A program made the translations under genes and the position numbers. 58,376 nt of DNA, from the NCBI RefSeq assembly GCF_024696245.1, contig NZ_JAILGZ010000024.1, positions 1 through 58,376 of the forward strand, in the 5' to 3' direction. This DNA comes from Treponema sp. Lineage in GTDB: Bacteria; Spirochaetota; Spirochaetia; Treponematales; Treponemataceae. Below the pieces are notes generated by a model. It was not told the origin of the DNA. It did not search any database and worked only from the letters and a program-made list of their open reading frames with translations. Each line of letters opens with the position of its first letter. Positions within the stretch are counted from its first letter, which is position 1. Positions 34,091 to 42,249 of this stretch are shown piece after piece.

Positions 34091-35872
34091 ATGAAAAAGA
34101 TTTTTTTGCTGACTTCAATTTTTCTTTTTACAGGTATGAGTCTTTTTGCTCAGGATGCAACTGCACCTCAGGCAATTGATAATCTTCTTACAGATCAAAA
34201 AGAAGAATCCGGCTCTGAGACAGAAGCTCCTGCTGAAAGTAATAGTGATGGGGCAGGGGCTGTGGATGCTGCAGTAGAAACTGTGGACGCTGCAGAAAGT
34301 CTGGGTTCAGAAGTAAGTGCTGATGAAAAGCAGGCTGGAGAAAATAAAACTTCAGAAAAAAAATCAGACCCTATTGTAGAAGCCTATCTTGAAAGTGAAA
34401 AGAAAAAAAAGGATGACTCAAAAAAATCCGGACCATATAAATACGACAGGGAAAAGGAATATGCCGATGCCCGCCGTCCAAGAAAACCAGATTCTGCAGA
34501 AATCGAAAAGGCTGCTTCCCGGGATGAAAAAAAATCCGGTGAAGACTACCTTGATAAATGCCGGGAAACTTTTGAGTTTGGTCTTGAAGCAGAAATCAGT
34601 GATCTTCTTGATGAACTTACAAAAAATGAAGATCTGCGTTTTGTTGACGAAATCTACGATCTTTTTTACGTAACAAAAAATCCGGTTATAAGAAACAAAA
34701 TCCTTACTTATTTTACAAAGCTTAAGGATCCATGTCTTTGTGACTATGCTACAGAAGTTATAAACGATCCTTATGACGTGCAGAAAGATACTGTTGAACT
34801 GGTATTTAAATATGCTGCAGAAGTTGAATGTAAGGAAGCTGTTCCAGGTCTTATTTATTTAATCGATAAAGAAGAAGAGGATTACTTTAACATGGCCTTA
34901 ACTGCTGTAGGCAGCCTGGGTGGAAGTGAAGAAGCACTTTTTCTTTCTGATTATCTTGACCGTGATGACCTGGCTGTTGCTCAGAAACAGTCCCTTATGC
35001 GTGTTCTTGGAAAAATCAAGGCTATTGATACCTGGGACAAGCTTTCAGAAATTGCACAGGACGAAGACGAAAACTCCTATGTGCGTATGTATGCTGCAGA
35101 AGCTATTGGTGCCATGGAAAAAGAAGAAAGTGAAGAAATCCTTGTTAAACTTTTTGAAGAAAAGGATCCTGTATTCAGGCAGCATGTTGTAAGGGGAATT
35201 TCTCATTTTAAGGATAAGACTGCTGATGAAATTATTCTTCAGGCTTTAAGGGACGGCCAGTACAAGGTAAGGCTTGAAGCCATAGACTGTGTAAAGGAAA
35301 GGGATATGAAGGAAGCTGCTCCCTATCTTATTTACCGCTGCAAGGATAAGTCAGAAGAAAAAGTTGTAAAGGAAAAGTGTTATGATGTTCTTGCAAAACT
35401 TAACACTGACAAAGGAAATGAATTCCTTATTTCTCAGATAAAGGATAAGAAACTTAATGATACAGCCAGGGCAAAAGTTGCAGCTGCCCTTCTGGAATAT
35501 GATCATGCAGGAACAGATGAAATAATAGAAGTTGCCAGAAGTACATTAAAAGATGATCTTCGTAAAAACCTCAGGTATGCCCTTGGTAAAGAATTTGCAA
35601 AGTACGGCAGAAAAGAGTTTGAAGATATCTGTAAGGCTTACATTGAACATTCAGATGTTTCTACTCAGGGAACAGGTCTTGATATATGGGCTAAGGGCCG
35701 CTATTCCTCTTTAAGGCAGATGGTTGCAGATATTGCAAAGGATGCCGAAGAAAGTGAAGAAGAAGAAAGCAAAGATAAAAAGAAGGCTAAACCTAAAAAG
35801 AAGAATGCCAATGCTGCAAAGGCAAAGCGAATCCTTGGAATTGTAGATTCAATGACCGGCAGCGAAAAATAA
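34091..35872 (+). CDS. exported HEAT-repeat protein with charged tails
   Basis: 593 residues. The Sec signal ends 'FTGMSLFAQ-DATAPQ' (about 21). Residues 22-150 are low-complexity and highly charged (Glu/Ser/Ala, then Lys/Asp-rich). From about 165 to 545 there are tandem HEAT-like helical pairs: 'VIRNKILTYFTKLKDPCLCDYATEVINDPYDVQKDTVELVFKYA', 'MALTAVGSLGGSEEALFLSDYLD', 'YVRMYAAEAIGAMEKEESEEILVKLFEEKD', 'VVRGISHFKDKTADEIILQALRDGQYKVRLEAIDCV'. The C-terminus is Lys-rich (about 555-593). It is a periplasmic or surface scaffold. Its place in the lptFG operon suggests envelope work, but no function is established. GGGGAGG ribosome site. Confidence 0.75.
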   Translation: MKKIFLLTSIFLFTGMSLFAQDATAPQAIDNLLTDQKEESGSETEAPAESNSDGAGAVDAAVETVDAAESLGSEVSADEKQAGENKTSEKKSDPIVEAYLESEKKKKDDSKKSGPYKYDREKEYADARRPRKPDSAEIEKAASRDEKKSGEDYLDKCRETFEFGLEAEISDLLDELTKNEDLRFVDEIYDLFYVTKNPVIRNKILTYFTKLKDPCLCDYATEVINDPYDVQKDTVELVFKYAAEVECKEAVPGLIYLIDKEEEDYFNMALTAVGSLGGSEEALFLSDYLDRDDLAVAQKQSLMRVLGKIKAIDTWDKLSEIAQDEDENSYVRMYAAEAIGAMEKEESEEILVKLFEEKDPVFRQHVVRGISHFKDKTADEIILQALRDGQYKVRLEAIDCVKERDMKEAAPYLIYRCKDKSEEKVVKEKCYDVLAKLNTDKGNEFLISQIKDKKLNDTARAKVAAALLEYDHAGTDEIIEVARSTLKDDLRKNLRYALGKEFAKYGRKEFEDICKAYIEHSDVSTQGTGLDIWAKGRYSSLRQMVADIAKDAEESEEEESKDKKKAKPKKKNANAAKAKRILGIVDSMTGSEK

Positions 35873-35874
35873 AA

Positions 35875-35945
35875 AAAAGTCCCTGCTCCCAAAAAGATTT
35901 TGAAGTCAGCTTCATTTAATTCTTAAGGCAGCAGGGATTTTTTAT
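35875..35945. terminator. bidirectional terminator between the HEAT gene and the helicase
   Basis: TCCCTGCT (35880-35887) pairs with AGCAGGGA (35930-35937), enclosing a small hairpin TGAAG-TCAG-CTTCA (35901-35914). A run on the left, T run on the right. Confidence 0.8.
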
Positions 35946-35964
35946 TTATAAGTTTGAATGCATT

Positions 35965-38568
35965 TTAGTCATACAAAGAATTAAGAAGTCTGTATATTAC
36001 ATTTACCTTTTCTTTTTGAGCATTACTTAAATCAAGGGCATTACATTCATCAATAAGACGTTCAAGGGAAGAAATGCTTTCATTAATTGCTGTAGGGAAT
36101 CCTCTGGAAACCTTGTACCAGAAAGTTCCCCTGTTGTCGGTAAAGAGGGTAATAAATCCAAGTTCCTTAGAAGAACTTTTTGCAATGGCAACCCTCATAA
36201 TGCAGTTAAGGCTTTCAATAAGTTCTTCAAGATTTTCTTTTGTACTAACGTTAATGTTCATCTTTCTCTTCCACTGATTTTCATCAATAGGAGTAAGATT
36301 AAGCACTCTTGCTGCCTTAATGATTATTTCCATCTTTTCGTTATTAAAGAGGGTAAACTTTTTATTCATAAGGACACTGCCTTTCATGCCGCCAATCTGG
36401 GCAAGAAGGTTTTCGTTTTTTTCTGCCTTTGCAGCTTCAATAAGATCATTTACAGGAAGTATAAGGCATTTTTTTCCTTTTGATTTTACAATCTTAAATA
36501 ACTTTCCACCAAAGCTTACTGTGTCATCATTTTTTTCACCGGAATTTTTCTCCAGTCTTTTTGCAAAACGGGAATCGCTTCTGCCAACCTTATGGTTTGT
36601 GTCCTTAAAGCTTGTTCCTGAATATTCAAAGGAGCCTGTAAGCTGACGGGAATTTTTACCCCTCATATGCTGCAGGTTAAATTCCAGTTCCGGATTAATT
36701 TTTGCAATAAGGGCTTTAGTAAGTGGAGAAACACTCATGGCAAACATACGGCTGGTTTTAACGATTTCTCCAGCTACTATGTAAAGGGGGTTTGTCTTAA
36801 ACATAGAAGAACCGGGGTGAATGGAAATGTGGTCTGCTGTAAGGGTTCTGTAAGTTTCCCTTCCTTCACGGATACATACAAACTGAATCATTCCACTGGC
36901 AATGCAGCAGAGGTAATTATCCATCTGACCGCCGCCTGTTACAGGAATCTTCATTCTGTCACCAACAATTTCTTCAAGCTGACTCTTTACGTTAAAGATT
37001 TCTGCCATTACCTTTTCATCAAGGTAATTGTTTTTGCACCAGCGTTCCTTGTTGTTTACAGAGAGATAGGTTTTGTAAATCTTTACATAGCTTACAAAGT
37101 CTCCCTGAATATCACGGAAGGCATGGTGGGCTTTGCGGGCATCCATTTCTTCACCTGCAGGGAGAACAAAAGGATTCTGTGTACTTAAGAAAGAAGCTGC
37201 TATAAGAACTTCATCAAGAACGTCAGGGTAGAGCATAAGGCTTTCTACGATAATGCGGCTTACCCTTGGTTCAAGAGGGAACTCAACCATAAGTTTACCA
37301 ATCTTACTTAAAGTTCCGTCACTCTCCAAAGCTCCCAGCATATTAAGGGTGTTAACGGCACCCATAAGGTCTTCATGCTGAGGTGGAGAAATAAAATCAA
37401 ACTTATCAAATTCAGTAATGCCAAGTTCTGACATTCTTAATACAACTTCACTAAGGTCGGTTCTGTAAATTTCTTCTGTTGTATATTCAGGTCTTTCTTC
37501 AAACTCTGCCTTTTTGTAAAGACGGTAACAGGTCCCTTCCTGAGTACGGCCGGCTCTTCCCCGTCTCTGGTTACAGCTGGCTTTACTTACAGGACATTCA
37601 ATAAGGCTGGAGGTAAAGGTTCTTGGTGAATAAAAGTTAAGCTTGGCAAGTCCTGAATCAATTACAGTTGTAATGCCGTTAATTGTAACGGAAGTTTCTG
37701 CAATGTTTGTACTGATAACAACTTTCTTTTTTCCAAAAGGAGCTGAATCAAAAACCTTTTCCTGTTCTTCTTTAGGAAGTCTTCCGTAAAGTGGAACAAG
37801 ATGAATCTTTGAATGGAAGCTGGCATTTGAAAGACGCTGCATACAGTCTTTAATAACTTTTTCTCCAGGAAGGAATACAAGGATATCTCCGTCTTCCCTG
37901 TTATCAAGTACACGGTCAATGGTGCTTTCTATTTTCTGCAAAAGTGCTTCTTCTGCTTCTTCATTAATTGTACTTGCCTTAATAAGAGGTGGATCGTAAA
38001 CCATGGCAACAGGGAATACCTGTGTGTCAATTGTTACAATTGGACAGTCATTAAAATATTTACTGAAGGCTTCTGCATTCATTGTTGCAGAACTTACTAT
38101 TACTTTAAAATCTTTTCTTACGGCAAGAACACGTTTAAGAAGACCAAGTACAAAATCAATGTTAAGGCTGCGTTCATGAGCTTCGTCTACCATGATTACG
38201 GAATACTTACTCATCCATGGATCAAGCTTCATTTCCTGAAGAAGAATACCGTCAGTCATGATTTTTATTTTTGTAGTAGCATCAGTCTTATCTTCAAAGC
38301 GCATTTTGTAGCCTACAAGTCCAGGGTAAGAAGTCTTAAGCTGCTTTGAAATAAATTCACTTACACTTAAAGCTGCAATACGTCTTGGCTGTGTTACAGC
38401 TATGATTCCGTTCTGGGAGTAGCCTGCTTCGTGAAGAATTACCGGAAGCTGGGTCGTCTTACCGGAACCGGTAGGACTTTGTACAACAATTACCTGATTA
38501 GTTTTTAATGTTTCCAGTATCCTGTCTTTCTGTTCATATACTGGAAGTTTTTTGTAGTTTATTCCCAT
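35965..38568 (-). CDS. DEAH-box RNA helicase (HrpA/HrpB-like)
   Basis: 867 residues. Helicase superfamily 2 motifs in order: I 'SPTGSGKTTQLPVIL', Ia 'VTQPRRIAALSVSEF', II 'DEAHERSLNIDF', III 'SSATMNAEAF', IV near 'DILVFLPGEKV', V 'STNIAETSVTI', VI 'QRRGRAGRTQEG'. The HA2/winged-helix and OB-fold regions follow ('HEDLMGAVNTLNMLGAL', about 400-640). A C-terminal extension of about 200 residues with no recognised motif ends '...VIYRLLNSLYD'. It unwinds RNA in processing or ribosome assembly; the specific substrate is unknown. Length lies between HrpB (about 820) and HrpA (about 1300). Third gene of an operon; its ATG overlaps the CapA stop by 10 bases. Confidence 0.9.
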   Translation of the reverse strand: MGINYKKLPVYEQKDRILETLKTNQVIVVQSPTGSGKTTQLPVILHEAGYSQNGIIAVTQPRRIAALSVSEFISKQLKTSYPGLVGYKMRFEDKTDATTKIKIMTDGILLQEMKLDPWMSKYSVIMVDEAHERSLNIDFVLGLLKRVLAVRKDFKVIVSSATMNAEAFSKYFNDCPIVTIDTQVFPVAMVYDPPLIKASTINEEAEEALLQKIESTIDRVLDNREDGDILVFLPGEKVIKDCMQRLSNASFHSKIHLVPLYGRLPKEEQEKVFDSAPFGKKKVVISTNIAETSVTINGITTVIDSGLAKLNFYSPRTFTSSLIECPVSKASCNQRRGRAGRTQEGTCYRLYKKAEFEERPEYTTEEIYRTDLSEVVLRMSELGITEFDKFDFISPPQHEDLMGAVNTLNMLGALESDGTLSKIGKLMVEFPLEPRVSRIIVESLMLYPDVLDEVLIAASFLSTQNPFVLPAGEEMDARKAHHAFRDIQGDFVSYVKIYKTYLSVNNKERWCKNNYLDEKVMAEIFNVKSQLEEIVGDRMKIPVTGGGQMDNYLCCIASGMIQFVCIREGRETYRTLTADHISIHPGSSMFKTNPLYIVAGEIVKTSRMFAMSVSPLTKALIAKINPELEFNLQHMRGKNSRQLTGSFEYSGTSFKDTNHKVGRSDSRFAKRLEKNSGEKNDDTVSFGGKLFKIVKSKGKKCLILPVNDLIEAAKAEKNENLLAQIGGMKGSVLMNKKFTLFNNEKMEIIIKAARVLNLTPIDENQWKRKMNINVSTKENLEELIESLNCIMRVAIAKSSSKELGFITLFTDNRGTFWYKVSRGFPTAINESISSLERLIDECNALDLSNAQKEKVNVIYRLLNSLYD

Positions 38569-39755
38569 ATTAGTTTTCCTTTTATTTTTTCCATAAGTTG
38601 CATTCTTTTTTCAAGATAGGCGGCCCAGCTTTTCTTTCCGGAGTCCCTGAGACTTTTGATAAAATCTTCATCAAGTTTTTTTATTACAAAGTGCCACTGG
38701 TTTGTGATGTAGCTTGTAATAAGAACAGGATCTATTTTAATAATATTTACTTTACCGGAAGAGTCTTTTGTAAAAAGCACCTGGGTGATAAAACCTTCTC
38801 CTGTGTAATCCCTGATAGTGTCAGGCTTGTCATAAGTAGGAGATGTTCTCTGGGCACTGATGGTATTTCCCTGAGAGTAAAAAATTATTTTATCTCCCTG
38901 ACCGTCTTTATATTTATAAAGTTCCCATTCTTTTGGTACATGAGGATGGTTTGCATTAATTACATCAACTCCTGCATCAAGAAGTGAGTGATAGAATTTT
39001 TTTTGAGAGTCTTTTGTAGTAAGAATATATTCTTCTTCTGCTGTATGAAAACTTAAAACAAAAAGATCACAGGGATTATCTTCCCTTAGTTTTTTTACCT
39101 GTTCAATAAATGTCTGGCGGCTTTTTGAATTTGGTTTTATATAATTTATATAGGAAGAATAGTCATTGCGATTTAAAAGTTCTGTTACTGCAAGATAAAG
39201 AACAGTCCAGTTTTTGATTTTAATTACTTCATAGGTAAAGGGAGAAGTAGAAGAATCCTTTACTCCTGATGAATAAACAGGACGGAGGTCCTTTTCTGTT
39301 TCTTTTCTTTTATTATCAAAGTATTTTTTTGTTTCTTTTATTCCTTCCAGTCCCTGATCATTAGTGTGATTATTGCATAAAGAAAAAATATTAAAGCCTG
39401 CTTTTATTGCCGCTTCTGCATATTGATGATGAACATTAAAATTAGGATAAGAAGAGTAGGGAGCCGAATCCATAACAGGAGTTTCTATATTTACAAAAGC
39501 ACCATCACTTTTATGAAGTAAATCTGTCACGTCCTCATAAACTTCGTCAAAATTTTTTATATTCCAGTTTGGTTTATGAGCCATTATGTCACCGGCAAAG
39601 GACAGAAGAATTGAATTGTCCTTGTCATAAAAAGTGTCTGAAGTCTTTATGGCATCTTCTTGAATTTTACCTGAGGATTTACAGGTAATCAGACAAGTGC
39701 AGGAGACAATAATATAAAGTGTTTTTTTGAGCAGTGACTTAGAAGCAGAGTTCAT
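38559..39755 (-). CDS. CapA-family lipoprotein (metallophosphatase-like)
   Basis: 398 residues with lipobox LITC (Cys24). CapA/PgsA-family domain about 45-330: 'LSFAGDIMAHKPNWN' (GD metal ligand), 'GAFVNIETPV' (N-E-T-P), 'IFSLCNNHTNDQGLEG' (NNH), 'DLFVLSFHTAEEE' (H), 'VINANHPHVPKEWE' (NxHPH), 'IIFYSQGN'. These correspond to the metal-ligand positions of calcineurin-like phosphoesterases. In Bacillus the family makes poly-gamma-glutamate; in most other bacteria the role is undefined. The gene begins inside the last codons of the upstream coiled-coil/barrel gene (17-base overlap) and ends inside the helicase start (10-base overlap). So it is the middle of a coupled three-gene operon. Confidence 0.88.
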   Translation of the reverse strand: MNSASKSLLKKTLYIIVSCTCLITCKSSGKIQEDAIKTSDTFYDKDNSILLSFAGDIMAHKPNWNIKNFDEVYEDVTDLLHKSDGAFVNIETPVMDSAPYSSYPNFNVHHQYAEAAIKAGFNIFSLCNNHTNDQGLEGIKETKKYFDNKRKETEKDLRPVYSSGVKDSSTSPFTYEVIKIKNWTVLYLAVTELLNRNDYSSYINYIKPNSKSRQTFIEQVKKLREDNPCDLFVLSFHTAEEEYILTTKDSQKKFYHSLLDAGVDVINANHPHVPKEWELYKYKDGQGDKIIFYSQGNTISAQRTSPTYDKPDTIRDYTGEGFITQVLFTKDSSGKVNIIKIDPVLITSYITNQWHFVIKKLDEDFIKSLRDSGKKSWAAYLEKRMQLMEKIKGKLIWE

Positions 39756-42111
39756 AACCGATGGAGAATTTTCCCAAGTATTTTTCTTCTGTAACTAAAG
39801 CTGTTGCACTGATATAGGCACCACCAGAGTTTGGTGTATAAAGTTCAAGGCTTGCACCGCTTCCTAAACCAATGTCACCGCATATGGTTCCACATTCACC
39901 CCAGAGACTGAACCTGAGACAGCTTGCCAGGTTAAAGCTTGCTCCTGCAATACCTGTAAAGTCATAGAAGGTTTCAAGATCTTCAGTTGAAGAAGAGGAT
40001 GAGGAAGAACTATAGTATGAAGAACCTGAATAGTATTCACCAGTATCCTTCATTGCTTTTTTGTCGCCGCCAAAACCAAAGTCAAGGTTAGCACCTAAAA
40101 AGAAGTTTTCAGTTAAACCGATTGTAAATGAATAACCGATTGTAAAGTAAATCTCTTCCTGGTTCATGTAAAGGCTTAAGTTTCCTGGAATTGCAAAACC
40201 GCTGCTGTAAAAAGTACTTACAGTATCCCTTGCATCCTGACTTGAAGGAGTGGAGTTAGATGCAGATTTATTTTTGCTGGATGCAGATTCCTTCTTTTTG
40301 CGTTCAGCATTTTTAGAAGCTTTTTTCTCTTTTTCAAATTTTGCCTTAGCCTCTTTTTTTATGTCTGCTTCCTGTTCTGACTTTGTACGCCAGTCAACCT
40401 TGCAGGCCGGAGTATAGTTGTAATTAACTACTTCGAGGAAATTTACTGTCTTTATTTTTTTTGAATTACTTACATTTTTTAACACCAGATTTGTAATCTT
40501 AATCCGGTAGGCAGAAGGTCTTGTGTAGTTTTCTGCAGAAATTTTATAGGTAATGATAGCTTCGATATAAGGAACATTTAATCTGAAGAAAGAGTCATAG
40601 CTGTCTACGATATCAAAGTATTCCTGAATAAGTTTATTTTTCTTTTCTATATTTTTATCACCGGCTTTAGGAGCTTCAGGAATCTCTTTTCCTGTAACTT
40701 CCTTGTAAGTAAGAAGGGCTTTGTCTGTGTAAACGGTTTTTCCGCTAAAGGCAAAGGCCATTGTATAGTACCATCCTCCTGCATTTCCGTCATAATTATC
40801 TACACGGAAGTAAAGACTGCTGTCTGTAAGGGAGCTGGATGTAAATTCCTTAGATTCCATCTTTTCAATATCAGCAGAGATTTTTTTACGAAGCTGATTC
40901 TGAACATCCATAATGCTTTTGTTAAGCTCTGTAGCATTTTCTACAGCCTTTTCTTCATATTCACCCTGAAGTTTAGCTATGTCTGAATTAAGGGCTGCCT
41001 GAGAAAGTTCAGATCTGTTTCCATTGGAATCTTTTTCTGCTGCCTGAAGGGGTCTGTTTTTTCTTTCTTCTATTTTTTTATCGTATTCTTCCTTAAGGGA
41101 ATTATTATAGGAGGCAATAGCTTCGTTTACGGATTTTTCATTGGCGTAAAGGGTCTGTTTTTCTGCTTCTATAAGTTCAATGTATTCACCTGCAGTAAGG
41201 CCCTCAATTTTTTTGTTACGGATTTCCATAGCTTTTTCTTCTATTTCGTTGGAAAGCTTAAGGATTTCCTGCTGCTGTTTTGTGTCACGGTCCATGCGGG
41301 CAAGCTCTTCTTCCTGTTCACGCTTTGCATCTTCCTGAAGACGCTGGAGCTTTTCTTTTTCTGCAGCCTGCTGACGTTCAAGAACTGCTTTCTGAGTTTC
41401 TATCCTTGTTTTTTCTGCTTCAAGTTCAAGGTCAGTAAGTTTTCCGGCAGAAAGTTTGCTTTCTTCTTTTGTAATGCGTTCAAGTTCTGCTGTAATTGCA
41501 GAAAGGTTTTCTTCCATTTCTTTTTCTGATGCAGAATTTGTTTCTGTAAGGGAGCCAATCTGAATAAGTCGTTTACCTGCAGTGGTAAGGTTTACTCCCA
41601 GGTCAGAAAGAAGTTTAACACAGGCTTCCCCATGAACTTTTGTAAGGTAGTCTGTCTGAGAATAGAAGGAAGATGTAAAGCCTCCTTCTGATTTTCTTGT
41701 TTCTATATTGAAGATTGTTGCAGAGAGACTGTAGGTTTCTTTATTGCGGGTAGTGCTGAGGGTAATGTAGTATTTTGCCTGCAGGGATTTTCCCAGTTCA
41801 ACAGGGTTTTCTGAAGAATATTCAGAACTTTCGTACTGTCTCTGGATTTTTCTGATGGTTTCTGTCTGTTCAGCATCAATAACCTGAATGTTAGAGTAGC
41901 TGTTTAAGTCATTTATAATATCGGACTTTATTTTAATAGGAATCCACTGGTCACTTTTATCAGATTTACCATTTAAAAGTGTTGAATCGTATATAAGGAC
42001 TTTTTTATCTGAACCTCCGTTGCCTGTAAAATAACCATTCTGGGCAAATACAGCTGTGGTGGCAGCTGAGAGGAAGATGAATGTTGCCGAAATAATCTTT
42101 TTTAAGTTCAT
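39739..42111 (-). CDS. exported CsgG-like/coiled-coil protein with C-terminal beta-barrel-like domain
   Basis: 790 residues with a Sec signal ending 'VFAQ-NGYF' (about 24). Residues about 30-190 look like a CsgG/LpoB-type alpha-beta domain ('KVLIYDSTLLNGKSDKSDQ', 'ETIRKIQRQYESSEYSSEN', 'AKYYITLSTTRNKETYSL'). Residues about 200-425 are a long coiled coil rich in Glu, Lys and Gln. About 430-590 is a mixed region. About 590-640 is Lys/Ser-rich, with a run of eight Ser later. The last 150 residues show strands ('IYFTIGYSFTIGLTENFFLGANLDFGFGG'), and the protein ends '...GKFSIGYELCF' with a terminal aromatic, as in outer-membrane barrels. The start is leaderless: TTGTAA, 17 bases, TAAAAT, six bases, ATG. 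Function unknown; a periplasm-spanning envelope protein is inferred. Confidence 0.7.
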   Translation of the reverse strand: MNLKKIISATFIFLSAATTAVFAQNGYFTGNGGSDKKVLIYDSTLLNGKSDKSDQWIPIKIKSDIINDLNSYSNIQVIDAEQTETIRKIQRQYESSEYSSENPVELGKSLQAKYYITLSTTRNKETYSLSATIFNIETRKSEGGFTSSFYSQTDYLTKVHGEACVKLLSDLGVNLTTAGKRLIQIGSLTETNSASEKEMEENLSAITAELERITKEESKLSAGKLTDLELEAEKTRIETQKAVLERQQAAEKEKLQRLQEDAKREQEEELARMDRDTKQQQEILKLSNEIEEKAMEIRNKKIEGLTAGEYIELIEAEKQTLYANEKSVNEAIASYNNSLKEEYDKKIEERKNRPLQAAEKDSNGNRSELSQAALNSDIAKLQGEYEEKAVENATELNKSIMDVQNQLRKKISADIEKMESKEFTSSSLTDSSLYFRVDNYDGNAGGWYYTMAFAFSGKTVYTDKALLTYKEVTGKEIPEAPKAGDKNIEKKNKLIQEYFDIVDSYDSFFRLNVPYIEAIITYKISAENYTRPSAYRIKITNLVLKNVSNSKKIKTVNFLEVVNYNYTPACKVDWRTKSEQEADIKKEAKAKFEKEKKASKNAERKKKESASSKNKSASNSTPSSQDARDTVSTFYSSGFAIPGNLSLYMNQEEIYFTIGYSFTIGLTENFFLGANLDFGFGGDKKAMKDTGEYYSGSSYYSSSSSSSSTEDLETFYDFTGIAGASFNLASCLRFSLWGECGTICGDIGLGSGASLELYTPNSGGAYISATALVTEEKYLGKFSIGYELCF

Positions 42112-42117
42112 AAATAT

Positions 42118-42146
42118 ATTTTATCATTTTAAGCTTGTGTTTACAA
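42118..42146 (-). promoter_or_regulatory. promoter of the coiled-coil/CapA/helicase operon, leaderless geometry
   Basis: Minus strand: TTGTAA (42146-42141), 17 bases, TAAAAT (42123-42118), six bases, then ATG at 42111. Confidence 0.72.
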
Positions 42147-42182
42147 CGTTTAAGCAAAGCAATGTTTATTTTTGCTTATTCC

Positions 42183-42211
42183 TTGCAAATTGGACTTTTA
42201 TGCCTCATAAT
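42183..42211 (+). promoter_or_regulatory. promoter of the EAL gene
   Basis: TTGCAA (42183-42188), 17 bases, CATAAT (42206-42211). Start near 42218, giving a leader of about 32 bases with a GGGGG ribosome site (42238-42242). Confidence 0.65.
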
Positions 42212-42249
42212 TTAAGGTAAGGTAAATATTTAAAATTGGGGGCATTCTG

